From: Pseudomonas jinjuensis
GTDB lineage: Bacteria; Pseudomonadota; Gammaproteobacteria; Pseudomonadales; Pseudomonadaceae
Assembly: GCF_900103845.1 (NCBI RefSeq)
Contig: NZ_FNIJ01000003.1
Location: forward strand, 1-64,000
Reading direction: 5' to 3'
Length of the DNA stretch: 64,000 nucleotides
A program made the translations under genes and the position numbers. The notes under the pieces were generated by a model that was not told the DNA's origin, searched no databases, and saw only the letters and a program-made list of their open reading frames with translations. This document shows positions 44,930 through 55,228 of the stretch, piece after piece; positions within the stretch are counted from its first letter, which is position 1; each line of letters starts with the position of its first letter.

Positions 44930-45361
44930 ATGATGCGTAAGCCCCTGTCAGCTCTTGCTTTCACCATTCTCGCGTCGCAGTACGCCGTCGCCGGCGAGAC
45001 CACCACTACCGCCGTCGGCGGCGGCGTGGGCGGTGCGCTGGGCAGCGTGGTCGGCCAGGCCATCGGCGGCAGCACCGGCGCGGCGATCGGTGCGGGTGTC
45101 GGCGGCGCGGCCGGCGGAGCGATGACCGCGAAGGACGGCAAGAAGACCGAAGCCGCCCTCGGCGGCGGTCTCGGCGCGGCGGGCGGCCAGGTGATCGGCA
45201 ACAAGGTCGGCGGTTCCACCGGCGGCGCAATCGGCGCCGGCCTGGGCGGCGCCGCGGGCAGCGCCATCGGCAACAATCTGGCCGATGACAACGACCACCA
45301 CGACAACGGCAACCGCAAGGCCAACTACAAGCGCAAACACAAGCACAAGCATCGCGACTGA
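44930..45361 (+). CDS. Secreted glycine-zipper protein 2
   Basis: A 143-residue paralogue of the preceding protein. A signal peptide ends near VAG (residue 22), then a Gly/Ala zipper region shares most of its residues with the first copy (for example SVVGQAIGGSTGAAIG), then a shorter His/Lys-rich tail (KRKHKHKHRD). The Tyr/Arg-rich part of copy 1 is missing. GAGGTACGC precedes the ATG at 44930. Its own terminator (45380-45405) means independent transcription. The basic His-rich tails might bind metal or polyanions; that is a guess. Confidence 0.8.
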   Translation: MMRKPLSALAFTILASQYAVAGETTTTAVGGGVGGALGSVVGQAIGGSTGAAIGAGVGGAAGGAMTAKDGKKTEAALGGGLGAAGGQVIGNKVGGSTGGAIGAGLGGAAGSAIGNNLADDNDHHDNGNRKANYKRKHKHKHRD

Positions 45362-45379
45362 TTGCCGGTGCAGAAGCAG

Positions 45380-45405
45380 AAAGCCCGCCATTTCGGCGGG
45401 CTTTT
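45380..45405 (+). terminator. Terminator after glycine-zipper gene 2
   Basis: AAAGCCCGCC and GGCGGGCTTT flank a short ATTTC loop and are followed by further T, a standard intrinsic terminator. Confidence 0.85.
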
Positions 45406-45423
45406 GCATTTCAGGGGTATCCA

Positions 45424-45643
45424 TCGCGGGCATGGCCCGCTCCTACGGGGAGCACGTAGGAGCCACTGTCTTCTGGTTTACTCGCTGCGCTCGCCCTTCG
45501 GGCCGCACTGAAGTGCGTTCAGCGCAAGCGCTGTCCCGCGTTCGCGGAATGACGTAGTGAGATGAAACATCACCTCACAACCGTCATCCGCGCGAACGCG
45601 GGGATCCAATAAGCCGTGCAGGAGCGGGCCATGCCCGCGACCC
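45424..45643. repeat. Two REPs flanking family B repeat copy 3 with nested insert
   Basis: REPs lie at 45424-45446 and 45618-45643. Between them, family B copy 3 runs inverted (45456-45610) relative to copies 1 and 2. The 55-bp insert found in copy 1 is present here at 45480-45534, again directly 5' of a CCCGCG core but on the other side of the palindrome. The interior spacer differs (GACGTAGTGAGATGAAACATC). No gene is present between 45362 and 45648. Confidence 0.75.
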
Positions 45644-45648
45644 CGGAA

Positions 45649-46443
45649 TCAGACGGCGACCGGCGCCTTGATGTGCGGATGCGACTGGTAGCCGACCAGC
45701 TCGAAATCGTCGAAGCGGAAGTCGAACAGGTCCTTCACCGCCGGGTTGAGCTTCATGGTCGGCAGCGGCAGCGGCTCGCGGGTCAGTTGCAGGTCGGCCT
45801 GCTCCAGGTGGTTGGTATAGAGGTGGCAGTCGCCGCCGGTCCAGATGAACTCGCCCGGCTGCAGGCCGGCGACCTGCGCCACCATCAGGGTCAGCAGCGC
45901 GTAGCTGGCGATGTTGAACGGCACGCCGAGGAAGATGTCCGCCGAGCGCTGGTAGAGCTGGCAGCTGAGCCGGCCGTCGGCGACGTAGAACTGGAACAGC
46001 GCGTGGCACGGCGGCAGGGCCATCTCGTCGATCAGCGCCGGGTTCCACGCCGAGACGATCAGCCGGCGCGAATCCGGGTTGTTCTTCAGCATGCTCATCA
46101 GGTTGGCGATCTGGTCGATGTGGCGGCCATCCGGCGCCGGCCAGGAGCGCCACTGGTAGCCGTACACCGGGCCGAGGTCGCCGTTCTCGTCGGCCCACTC
46201 GTCCCAGATCGAGACGCCGTTTTCCTTCAGGTAGGCGATGTTGGTCGACCCCTGGAGGAACCACAGCAGCTCGTGGACGATCGATTTCAGGTGGCACTTC
46301 TTGGTGGTCACCAGCGGGAAACCCTGCGCCAGGTCGAAGCGCATCTGCTGGCCGAACACGCTGTAGGTGCCGGTGCCGGTGCGGTCGCTCTTGAAGGTGC
46401 CGTGCTCGCGCACGTGGCGCATCAGGTCGAGGTACTGTTTCAT
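45649..46443 (-). CDS. thyA: Thymidylate synthase
   Basis: A 264-residue ThyA that methylates dUMP to dTMP with methylene-tetrahydrofolate. The length equals that of the E. coli enzyme when started at MKQYLDLM (46443). The catalytic Cys is in [12 protein letters not shown], and [19 protein letters not shown] and [10 protein letters not shown] are complete. It stands alone on the minus strand, divergent from the dehydrogenase genes. Confidence 0.96.
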   Translation of the reverse strand: MKQYLDLMRHVREHGTFKSDRTGTGTYSVFGQQMRFDLAQGFPLVTTKKCHLKSIVHELLWFLQGSTNIAYLKENGVSIWDEWADENGDLGPVYGYQWRSWPAPDGRHIDQIANLMSMLKNNPDSRRLIVSAWNPALIDEMALPPCHALFQFYVADGRLSCQLYQRSADIFLGVPFNIASYALLTLMVAQVAGLQPGEFIWTGGDCHLYTNHLEQADLQLTREPLPLPTMKLNPAVKDLFDFRFDDFELVGYQSHPHIKAPVAV

Positions 46444-46659
46444 CGGAAGCTCGTGTCGGGAGGCATCCGCGCGGCCGTGGGGCATGGCCGGCGGCGGATG
46501 TCCTGCGCTGCAGAATCTGGATAAACGGCAATACTAATGGCTCGCGGCCCGGCGTCGCCAGCCTGGCCGACGGAGAGAGTCGAACCTTTCCCCGGCGCCG
46601 CGTCTCGAAGCAGAAGAACACCGCCGCCCTGTCATTCGCCCGTCGAACGCGAGGTCTCC

Positions 46660-47157
46660 ATGGACGACCAGCCTCCAGTGCCCGCCTTCGCCCTGTCCCG
46701 CCGCCGGTTGCTGGCCGCCGCCTGCGTCGCCGCGGCCGCCGGGCTGCTGCCGTGCCCGGCGATGGCCGCGGTGACGGCACAGGCGGAGATCGAGCTGGCG
46801 ATCTTCATGCGCCTGTCGCAGCGCCTCACCGGCCGCAGCAACCTCGACAAGCGCATCGGCCAGCGCCTCTACCGCACCCTCGCGCAGCGCGACACCGCGC
46901 TCAGCCAGAGCCTCGGCGAGCTGCAGGCGCGCCTCGGCGACGACCCGGCGAGCTGGACCGAGCGCCAGCAGTGGCTGGCCCGGCAGATCCTGCGCGGCTG
47001 GTACCTCGGCGTGATCGGCGACGGCCCCGGCGCCGACGTGGTGATCTACGAGAAGGCGCTGATGTTCGTCGCCCTGGACGACGTGGCGGTGCCGCGCAGC
47101 TACTGCCCGAACCGCCCCGGCTTCTGGGCCGCGCAGCCGGTCGAACGGGGAGTCTGA
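46660..47157 (+). CDS. Sugar/gluconate dehydrogenase small (gamma) subunit, Tat-exported
   Basis: A 165-residue small subunit of a periplasmic membrane-bound FAD dehydrogenase (sorbitol/gluconate 2-dehydrogenase type). The N-terminus carries a twin-arginine-like signal (SRRRLLAAACVAAAAGLLP). Helper subunits of this kind carry the folded flavoprotein across the membrane. The remaining 130 residues form a helical domain with the LTGRSNLDKRIGQRLYRTL pattern of the family. The start at 46660 was chosen because it places the signal about 13 residues in. The order small, large, cytochrome matches known operons of these enzymes. Confidence 0.87.
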   Translation: MDDQPPVPAFALSRRRLLAAACVAAAAGLLPCPAMAAVTAQAEIELAIFMRLSQRLTGRSNLDKRIGQRLYRTLAQRDTALSQSLGELQARLGDDPASWTERQQWLARQILRGWYLGVIGDGPGADVVIYEKALMFVALDDVAVPRSYCPNRPGFWAAQPVERGV

Positions 47158-47158
47158 G

Positions 47159-48742
47159 ATGCCCGCCACGCAGCGCGCCGACTACGTGGTGGTGGGCTCC
47201 GGGGTGGCCGGGGCGCTGGTCGCCCACCGCCTGGCGCTGGCCGGGCGCGACGTGCTGATCCTCGAAGCCGGCCCGCGCCTGGCGCGCTGGCAACTGGTCG
47301 AGCGCTTCCGCAACCTGCCGGACAAGTTCCTCAACCCCTCGCCCTACCCCTCCGCCGCCCACGCGCCGCATCCGCAGTACCAGCCGGACAACCACTACCT
47401 GGTCCAGGCCGGCGAGCAGCCCTGCAATGCGCAGTACATCCGCGCCGTGGGCGGCACCACCTGGAACTGGCTGGGCGCGGCCTGGCGCTTCCTTCCCGCC
47501 GACTTCCGCCTGCGCACGCTGTACGGCGTCGGCCGCGACTGGCCGCTCGACTATGCCGAACTGGAGCCCTGGTACCAGCGCGCCGAAGAGGAACTCGGCG
47601 TCTGGGGCCCGGCCGACGAGGAGCTCGGCTCGCCGCGCAGCGCGCCCTACCCGATGCAGCCGCTGCCGCTGTCGTGGAACGAACAGCGCGTGCGCGACCT
47701 GCTCAACGGCAACGGCTACCGCATGGTCACCGAGCCGGCGGCGCGCAACAGCCGCCCCTATGACGAGCGCCCGACCTGCTGCGGCAACAACAACTGCATG
47801 CCGGTCTGCCCGATCGGCGCCATGTACGGCGGCATCGTCCACGTGCACAAGGCCGAGCGGGCCGGCGCGCGGATCATCGAGAACGCCGTGGTGCATCGCC
47901 TGGAAAAGGGCGGGAAGAACCGCATCGTCGCCGCCCTGTACAAGGACCCGCAGGGCGCCGAGGTGCGCGTCGAGGGCAAGGTCTTCGTGCTCGCCGCCAA
48001 CGCCATCGAAACGCCCAAACTGATGCTCATGTCCGGCGTCGGCAACAGCTCGGACATGCTCGGCCGCAACCTGATGACCCACCCCGGCACCGCGCTGCGC
48101 CTGCAGGCGCGGGAAAAGCTCTGGCCGGGCCGCGGGCCGCAGGCGATGACCGCGCTGGCGGACTTCCGCGACGGCGACTTCCGCCGCGAGCGCGGGGCGA
48201 AGAAGCTGCAGCTGTCCAACCTGTCGCGCATCGACCAGGCCACCGCCGAGCTGATCCGCTCCGGGCCGCTGCTGCTCGGCCGCGATCTCGAAGCGCGGAT
48301 TCGCGACCGCGCCGCGCGCTTCGTCCAGTTCGACAGCCTGCACGAAACCCTGCCGCGCCCGGAAAACCGCATCGTCCCCAGCGCCAGCCAGCGCGACGAC
48401 CTCGGCCTGCCGCGCCCGGAAATCACCTGGGCGCCGGACGACTACCTGCGCCAGAGCGCCGCGCACACCCGCGAGGTCTATGCCGACATCGCCAGGCTGC
48501 TCGGCGGCAGCGACGTGCAGTTCAGCGACGACTTCAACGACGGCGGCGACATCGCCGGCACCGCGCTGATGGGCGACGACCCGCGCGACGCCGTGGTGGA
48601 TGGCGACTGCCGCAGCTACGACCATCCCAACCTGTTCCTCGCCGGCGGCGCGGTGCTGCCGAGCATCGGCTCGGTCAACTGCACCCTGACCATCGCCGCC
48701 CTGGCCCTGCGCCTGGCCGGGCTGCTGCAGCGGGAGACCTGA
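47159..48742 (+). CDS. FAD-dependent GMC-type dehydrogenase large subunit
   Basis: A 527-residue GMC-family flavoprotein, probable alpha chain of gluconate 2-dehydrogenase or a related sugar dehydrogenase. The FAD motif is VVGSGVAGALVAHRLA near residues 11-26. The Cys-rich segment Cys207-Cys208-x4-Cys213-x3-Cys217 matches the 3Fe-4S site known in bacterial FAD glucose dehydrogenase. The C-terminus has the conserved His/Asn region (FLAGGAVLPSIGSVNCTLTIAALALRLA). It has no signal of its own and should be co-exported with the small subunit. Electrons would pass to the cytochrome encoded next. The actual sugar acid or alcohol is not determined by sequence. Confidence 0.88.
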   Translation: MPATQRADYVVVGSGVAGALVAHRLALAGRDVLILEAGPRLARWQLVERFRNLPDKFLNPSPYPSAAHAPHPQYQPDNHYLVQAGEQPCNAQYIRAVGGTTWNWLGAAWRFLPADFRLRTLYGVGRDWPLDYAELEPWYQRAEEELGVWGPADEELGSPRSAPYPMQPLPLSWNEQRVRDLLNGNGYRMVTEPAARNSRPYDERPTCCGNNNCMPVCPIGAMYGGIVHVHKAERAGARIIENAVVHRLEKGGKNRIVAALYKDPQGAEVRVEGKVFVLAANAIETPKLMLMSGVGNSSDMLGRNLMTHPGTALRLQAREKLWPGRGPQAMTALADFRDGDFRRERGAKKLQLSNLSRIDQATAELIRSGPLLLGRDLEARIRDRAARFVQFDSLHETLPRPENRIVPSASQRDDLGLPRPEITWAPDDYLRQSAAHTREVYADIARLLGGSDVQFSDDFNDGGDIAGTALMGDDPRDAVVDGDCRSYDHPNLFLAGGAVLPSIGSVNCTLTIAALALRLAGLLQRET

Positions 48743-48744
48743 GC

Positions 48745-50028
48745 ATGTGGCGCCCGCTGCTCGCCGCCCTCGTCCTGCTCTGTGCCCCTCCGGCGCAGGC
48801 CGAGCCGGCGCGCTACCCGGCGCCACGGGAGCTGCTGCAGCGCGGCGAATACCTGGCCCGCGCCGGCGACTGCGCCAGCTGCCACAGCGCCCCCGGCGGC
48901 CGGCCATTCGCCGGCGGCGTCGCGCTGGACACGCCGCTGGGCACCCTCTACTCCACCAACATCACCCCCGATCCGAAGACCGGCATCGGCAGCTACAGCT
49001 ACGACGACTTCGCCCGCGCGCTGCGCCAGGGCGTGACCAAGGGCGGCGATCACCTCTACCCGGCGATGCCCTACACCGCCTACGCGCGGATCACCGACGA
49101 GGACATGCATGCGCTGTACGCCTGGTTCGTCCTCGGCGGCGTGGAACCGGTGGCGCAGCCCAACCGCGACAACGACATCGCCTGGCCGCTGGACATGCGC
49201 TGGCCGCTGGCGTTCTGGAAGCTGCTGTTCCACGACGACCGCGTCTACCGGCCGAACCCCAGGCAGAGCGCCGCCTGGAACCGCGGCGCCTACCTGGTCC
49301 AGGGCCTGGCGCACTGCGGCACCTGCCATACGCCGCGCGGCCTGGCCTTCCAGGAGCGCGCGCTGGACGAGCGGCAGGCCGGCTACCTGTCCGGCGCCGC
49401 GCTGGGCGGCTGGTACGCCTACAACATCACCCCCGACACCCGCAGCGGCATCGGCGGCTGGAGCGACGCCGAGCTGGTGCGGCACCTCAGGACCGGCCGC
49501 GTCCCCGGCAAGGCCCAGGCCGCCGGGCCGATGGGCGACGCGGTGGAGCACAGCTACCAGTACCTGACGGAGGCCGACCTCAAGGCGATGGCCAGCTACC
49601 TGCGCAGCGTCAGGCCGGTCACGGACGGCGAACGCAAGGCGCGCTTCCAGTGGGGCAAGCCGGCCGAGGATGTGGTCGCCCTGCGCGGCGCGGAACTCGA
49701 CGACCAGGCGCGGCTGGACGGCGCCCGCCTGTACCTCGGCAACTGCGCCAGCTGCCACGGCGCCAGCGGCGAGGGCGTGAAGGACGGCTACTTCCCCATG
49801 CTGCCGAAGAACAGCACGGTCGGCGCCCTGCAGGCCGACAACCTGGTGCGGGTGGTGCTCGACGGCGTGCAGCGCAAGGCCGGCAAGGACGAGGTGTTCA
49901 TGCCCGGCTACGCCGGTATCCTCGACGACGGGCAGATCGCCGCGCTGGTGAACTACCTCACCCGGCAGTTCGGCAATCCGGAGGTGAAGGTGGACAGCGC
50001 GCGGGTGGCGGCGATTCGGCAGCCTTGA
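48745..50028 (+). CDS. Triheme cytochrome c subunit of the dehydrogenase
   Basis: A 427-residue exported cytochrome c with three CxxCH heme sites at about residues 43 (CASCH), 191 (CGTCH) and 334 (CASCH), preceded by a signal peptide of about 19 residues. This is the usual layout of the membrane-bound gluconate/alcohol dehydrogenase cytochrome subunit, which passes electrons to ubiquinone or a terminal oxidase. It starts 2 nt after the large-subunit stop. Confidence 0.92.
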   Translation: MWRPLLAALVLLCAPPAQAEPARYPAPRELLQRGEYLARAGDCASCHSAPGGRPFAGGVALDTPLGTLYSTNITPDPKTGIGSYSYDDFARALRQGVTKGGDHLYPAMPYTAYARITDEDMHALYAWFVLGGVEPVAQPNRDNDIAWPLDMRWPLAFWKLLFHDDRVYRPNPRQSAAWNRGAYLVQGLAHCGTCHTPRGLAFQERALDERQAGYLSGAALGGWYAYNITPDTRSGIGGWSDAELVRHLRTGRVPGKAQAAGPMGDAVEHSYQYLTEADLKAMASYLRSVRPVTDGERKARFQWGKPAEDVVALRGAELDDQARLDGARLYLGNCASCHGASGEGVKDGYFPMLPKNSTVGALQADNLVRVVLDGVQRKAGKDEVFMPGYAGILDDGQIAALVNYLTRQFGNPEVKVDSARVAAIRQP

Positions 50029-50055
50029 GCGCAGGCGCTCGGCACTGCACGGACC

Positions 50056-50116
50056 TGTAGGAGCGAGCTTGCTCGCGATCGTCGACCACGCCGATCGCCG
50101 ACAAGCTGGCTCCTAC
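50056..50116. repeat. REP inverted pair after the dehydrogenase operon
   Basis: TGTAGGAGCGAGCTTGCTCGCGATCG and, inverted, CGATCGCCGACAAGCTGGCTCC with CTAC lie about 10 nt apart. It may also help end transcription. Confidence 0.75.
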
Positions 50117-50251
50117 ACAAGAGCGGCAAATCTCCACCCTCACTCTTTGGAACTAGAAACCACCCTACCCATTTGGCGGGTTCCATCCATTGCGCGGGAC
50201 CGCTAGAGTCTGCCGCTACTAAAAAAACAGCCGCCGTCCAGGAGTCGCCCC

Positions 50252-51232
<981 letters not shown>

Positions 51233-51242
51233 GTCCCGGCAG

Positions 51243-52187
51243 ATGCCAATAGAAGCCGACGGCCTCGTCTACGCCAGCCTCGCCCAACTGATGGCGCTGG
51301 AGGCGCACAGCCGCGGCCTGAGTTTCGCCACCCGCCGGCCGCGGGCGAGCATCCTCGCCGGCCGCCACGCCTCGCTGCTGCGCGGGCGCGGGCTGAACTT
51401 CGAGGAGCTGCGCCGCTACCAGCCCGGCGACGACCTGCGCCATCTCGACTGGCGCGCCTCGCTGCGCTACGGCAAGCCCTTCGTGCGCGCCTTCAGCGAG
51501 GAGCGCGACCGGCCGACGCAGATCATCGTCGACCAGCGCATGGACATGTTCTTCGGCTCCCGGCGCGCCTTCAAATCCACCTGCGCCGCCGAGCTGGCCG
51601 CCCTCGCCGCCTGGATCGCCTACCACGGCGGCGACCGCGTCGGCGGACTGGTGTTCGGCGACCGCAACATCGAACGCATCGCCCCGCTGCGCAGCCGCAC
51701 CCGGGTGGAAGCGCTGCTGGCCGCCATCGTCCGCCAGAACAACGCCCTCGAAGCCCGCGCGCCGCAGGTCGAGGACGCCCACCAGCAGCTCGACAAGGCG
51801 CTGCTGCACTGCCTGTCGCTGGGCTGCCACGGCCAGACCATCGTCATCGTCAGCGACTTCGCCGGCGCCGCCACGCGCACCCAGCAGTTGCTGCGCCAGC
51901 TCGCCGTGCACAACGACGTGATCGCCCTGCAGATCTACGACCCGCTGGCGCTGGACCTGCCCCGCCGCGGCCGGCCGCGGGTGACCCAGGGCGAGCTGCA
52001 GCTGGAACTCGCCGTCGAACGCCGCCGCGTGCACCAGCCGCTCAGCGAATTCGCCAGCGGGCGGGTGCGCGAAGTGGGCGAACTGCTGCGCCGCAGCCAG
52101 GTGCCGCTGCTGCTCTTCGAAACCGACCAGCCGGCGCTGCAGCAGCTGCGCCGCGAACTCGGCAAGCTGGCCGGGATACCGCGATGA
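51243..52187 (+). CDS. DUF58-domain protein
   Basis: A 314-residue DUF58 protein. It contains the family hallmark RRYQPGDDLRHLDWRASLRYGKPFV followed by a vWA-like fold (QTIVIVSDFAG). There is no transmembrane helix, unlike longer DUF58 members, so it is cytoplasmic. It overlaps the next gene by 4 nt and acts, as inferred from the conserved MoxR-DUF58-VWA order, as an adaptor between the ATPase and the membrane VWA proteins. Confidence 0.9.
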   Translation: MPIEADGLVYASLAQLMALEAHSRGLSFATRRPRASILAGRHASLLRGRGLNFEELRRYQPGDDLRHLDWRASLRYGKPFVRAFSEERDRPTQIIVDQRMDMFFGSRRAFKSTCAAELAALAAWIAYHGGDRVGGLVFGDRNIERIAPLRSRTRVEALLAAIVRQNNALEARAPQVEDAHQQLDKALLHCLSLGCHGQTIVIVSDFAGAATRTQQLLRQLAVHNDVIALQIYDPLALDLPRRGRPRVTQGELQLELAVERRRVHQPLSEFASGRVREVGELLRRSQVPLLLFETDQPALQQLRRELGKLAGIPR

Positions 52188-52660
52188 AAGAGCCGTCCCT
52201 CGACCAGCTGCGCGAACTGCCGCTGCCTGCGCCGCCGTCCTGGCTGCCGCAGACCTGGGGCTGGGCCGCGCTGGGCGGACTGCTGGCGCTCGCCGCGCTG
52301 GCCTGGGCCGGCCTCGCCTGGCACCGCTGGCAGCGCGACCGCTACCGCCGCGAGGCGCTGGCGCAGCTGGCCGCGCTGCAACAGGCGTTCGCCGTCGATC
52401 CGCAGGCGCTGCGCGAGCTGCCCGGCCTGCTCAAGCGCGCCGCCCTGTCGATCGCCCCGCGCGAGGAGGTCGCCACCCTGCGCGGCGACCGCTGGCAGGC
52501 CTTCCTGCAACAACGCTGCGCCACGCCGCTGCCGGAGGATTTCGCCGCGCGCCTGGCGCGCCTGGCCTACGCGCCCGACGCGCAGCTGCCGCAGCAGGAT
52601 GCCGGCGAGCTGTTCGCCATCGCCCGCCAATGGCTGGAGACCCACCATGTGGCAGCTTGA
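52184..52660 (+). CDS. DUF4381-domain membrane protein
   Basis: A 158-residue protein with one transmembrane helix (about residues 25-45, WGWAALGGLLALAALAWAGLAW) and a cytoplasmic helical domain. The start LDQLRELPLPAPPSWLPQTWGW is the family pattern of DUF4381. The 3' end overlaps the next start by 14 nt. Part of the Bat operon, role unknown. Confidence 0.87.
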   Translation: MKEPSLDQLRELPLPAPPSWLPQTWGWAALGGLLALAALAWAGLAWHRWQRDRYRREALAQLAALQQAFAVDPQALRELPGLLKRAALSIAPREEVATLRGDRWQAFLQQRCATPLPEDFAARLARLAYAPDAQLPQQDAGELFAIARQWLETHHVAA

Positions 52661-53636
52661 CTACCCCTGGCTGCTGCTCCTGCTGCCCTTGCCGCTGCTC
52701 GGCTACCGCTGGCTGCCGGCCTACCGCGAGGCGCGCAGCGCGATCCGCGTGCCGTTCTTCGCCGCCATCAGTCGCGCCATCGGCGGCAAGCCGGAGCGCG
52801 ACGGCCTGCGCGGCAGCCGCAGCCAGCTGTTGCTCAACCTGCTGGTCTGGGGGTTGGTACTGATGGCCTGCGCGCGGCCGGTGTGGATCGAGAAACCCAT
52901 CGAGAAGCGCCAGCCGGTGCGCGACATCCTGCTCGCCATCGACATCTCGCAGTCCATGGAAACCCGCGACTTCACCAGCGCCGCCGGAGAAAGGTCCGAC
53001 CGCCTGAATGCGGTGAAGGGCGTGGTGCACGACTTCATCCGCCGGCGCAAGGACGACCGCCTCGGCCTGGTCGTGTTCGGCAGCAACGCCTTCCCGCAGG
53101 CGCCGCTGACCCTCGACCACGGCAGCCTCGGCCTGCTGCTGGACGAGGTCGGCATCGGCATGGCCGGGCCGAACACCGCCATCGGCGACGCCATCGGCCT
53201 GTCGGTCAAGCTGCTCGACCAGGCCAGGGAAAAGGACAAGCTGGTGATCCTGCTCACCGACGGCAACGACACCGGCAGCGTCATCCCCCCGCAGCAGGCC
53301 GCCGAACTGGCGCACCGCCACGGGGTGACCATCCACACCATCGGCATCGGCGACGTGCAGGCCGAGGGCGAGGCGAAGGTCGACCTCGACAGCCTGCGGC
53401 AGATCGCCGGCACCACTGGCGGCGAGTTCTTCCGCGCCGAGGACCGCCAGGAGCTGGAACAGGTCTACGCCCGCCTCGACGCCATGACCGCCCACGAGGT
53501 GCAGACCCTCGCCCACCAGCCGCGCCGCGAGCTGTTCTGGCTGCCGCTGGGCGCCGCCCTCGGCCTGCTCGCGCTGTACCACCTGGGCGCGCTCGGCGTG
53601 GCCCGGCTGCGCATGCGCCGGACAGCGGAGGCCTGA
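52647..53636 (+). CDS. VWA-domain membrane protein (BatA-like)
   Basis: A 329-residue protein with N-terminal helix (YPWLLLLLPLPLLGYRWL), a second helix near residues 65-80, a von Willebrand A domain with complete MIDAS D-x-S-x-S (DISQS) and the TDGND acid site, and a C-terminal helix near 300-318. The start at 52647 (MWQLDYPW) lies inside the DUF4381 gene. Together with the next protein it should form the periplasm- or cytoplasm-facing VWA pair acted on by MoxR. Confidence 0.9.
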   Translation: MWQLDYPWLLLLLPLPLLGYRWLPAYREARSAIRVPFFAAISRAIGGKPERDGLRGSRSQLLLNLLVWGLVLMACARPVWIEKPIEKRQPVRDILLAIDISQSMETRDFTSAAGERSDRLNAVKGVVHDFIRRRKDDRLGLVVFGSNAFPQAPLTLDHGSLGLLLDEVGIGMAGPNTAIGDAIGLSVKLLDQAREKDKLVILLTDGNDTGSVIPPQQAAELAHRHGVTIHTIGIGDVQAEGEAKVDLDSLRQIAGTTGGEFFRAEDRQELEQVYARLDAMTAHEVQTLAHQPRRELFWLPLGAALGLLALYHLGALGVARLRMRRTAEA

Positions 53637-55228
53637 TGCAGATCGATCTCGCCGCCTTCCACTTCCTGCGCCCGGCCTGGCTGCTGCTGGTCCTCCTCGC
53701 CGTCGCCCTGCCGCTGCTCTGGCGGCGCCTGCGGGACCCGGCGCGCAACAGCATGATCGCCCCCGCCCTGCTGCGTCACCTGCTGGTGGAGCCGCAGGAT
53801 TCCGCGCGGGTGCGCCCGGTGCATCTGCTCGCCGCCCTGCTCGCCCTCGGCGCGCTGGCCGCCGCCGGGCCGACCTGGGAGCAGGACCGCCCGACCTTCC
53901 TCGACGACCGTGCGCCGCTGATCCTCGCCCTCGACCTGTCGCCGTCGATGGACGCCGCCGACGTGCCGCCGAGCCGGCTGGAAGCCGCGCGCAACAAGTT
54001 CCACCAGTTGCTCCAGCGCCGCAGCGGCAGCCGCATCGCCCTGCTCGCCTACGCCGGCAGCGCGCACCTGGTGCTGCCGCCCACCGACGACCCGGCGCTG
54101 CTCGACAGCTTCCTGCAGGTGCTCGCCACCGGCATGGTGCCGCGCCCGGGCAAGAACGCCCTGGCCGCCATCGAACAGGCGAAACGCCTGCTGGCGGCGG
54201 AAGGCACGCCCGGCACCCTGGTGCTGGCCACCGACGGTGCCGATACCGGCCAGCTCGACGCGGTCGAACAGGCCGTGAAGGGCAGCGACCTGCAGGTGCT
54301 GGTCCTCGCCGTCGGCAACCAGGACGGCGGCATGCTGCGCGACGGCCACGGCCAGCCGCGCCTGGATGCCGACGGCAAGCCGGTGCTCGGCCGCTTCGAT
54401 GCCGACGCGCTGAAACATCTGGCCGACGCCGCCGACGCGCCGCTGGGCAGCCTGACGCTGAACGACGACGACCTCGACTGGATCGAACTGCACGCCCAGC
54501 GGCACTTCCAGGCCAGCCAGGGCGAGCAGGCGGAAATCCACTGGAAGGACGCCGGCTACTGGCTGTGCTGGCCGCTGCTGGCGCTGGCCTTCCTCGCCGT
54601 GCGCCGCGGCTGGAGCGTGAGCTGGCTGCCGGCGCTGCTGCTCGGCCTGTTCCTGCAACTGGCTCCGGGCCAGGACGCCAACGCCGGGGCGCTGGCCGAT
54701 GCCTTCTTCAGCCGCGACCAGCAGGGCCGCTGGGCCTTCGAGCACGAGCGTTATCCACAGGCCGCGGAGCTGTTCGAGGAACCCTACTGGAAGGGCCGCG
54801 CCGCCTACGCGGCCGCCGACTACCAGGCCGCGCTGGCCGCCTTCGCCAGTCTGGACAGCGCCGAGGGCTGGTTCTACCTGGGCAACACCTGGATGCGCCT
54901 GTCGAAGTTCGATGCCGCCGCCGACGCCTACCGCCAGGCCCTGCAGCGCCAGCCGGGAATGGCCGAGGCGCAGGCCAACCTGGAACTGGCCATCGCCCTG
55001 GAGAAGATCGCCGACGAGCAGCGCGAAGTGACGCCGGGCGACGAGCCGGACAAGATCGAGTTCGACAACAGGAAGGGCAAGGGCAAGGACGTGCGCATGG
55101 ATCCGAAGCAGGCGGCCTCCGAGGACGCCTGGCTGGAGAACCTCAGCACCTCGCCGGCGCAGTTCCTCAGGCGCAAATTCGCTATCCAGGATGCCCTCGC
55201 CCAGCCGCCACAGGAGGCCAGGCCATGA
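53636..55228 (+). CDS. VWA- and TPR-domain protein (BatB/BatC fusion-like)
   Basis: A 530-residue protein. Two N-terminal helices precede a VWA domain with MIDAS DLSPS and TDGADTG, then two helices around residues 305-345, then a periplasmic part of TPR repeats (GWFYLGNTWMRLSKFDAAADAYRQAL...), and a charged C-terminus. It thus joins BatB and BatC functions that are separate in Bacteroides. It begins inside the stop of the previous gene (TGATG). Confidence 0.9.
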   Translation: MQIDLAAFHFLRPAWLLLVLLAVALPLLWRRLRDPARNSMIAPALLRHLLVEPQDSARVRPVHLLAALLALGALAAAGPTWEQDRPTFLDDRAPLILALDLSPSMDAADVPPSRLEAARNKFHQLLQRRSGSRIALLAYAGSAHLVLPPTDDPALLDSFLQVLATGMVPRPGKNALAAIEQAKRLLAAEGTPGTLVLATDGADTGQLDAVEQAVKGSDLQVLVLAVGNQDGGMLRDGHGQPRLDADGKPVLGRFDADALKHLADAADAPLGSLTLNDDDLDWIELHAQRHFQASQGEQAEIHWKDAGYWLCWPLLALAFLAVRRGWSVSWLPALLLGLFLQLAPGQDANAGALADAFFSRDQQGRWAFEHERYPQAAELFEEPYWKGRAAYAAADYQAALAAFASLDSAEGWFYLGNTWMRLSKFDAAADAYRQALQRQPGMAEAQANLELAIALEKIADEQREVTPGDEPDKIEFDNRKGKGKDVRMDPKQAASEDAWLENLSTSPAQFLRRKFAIQDALAQPPQEARP

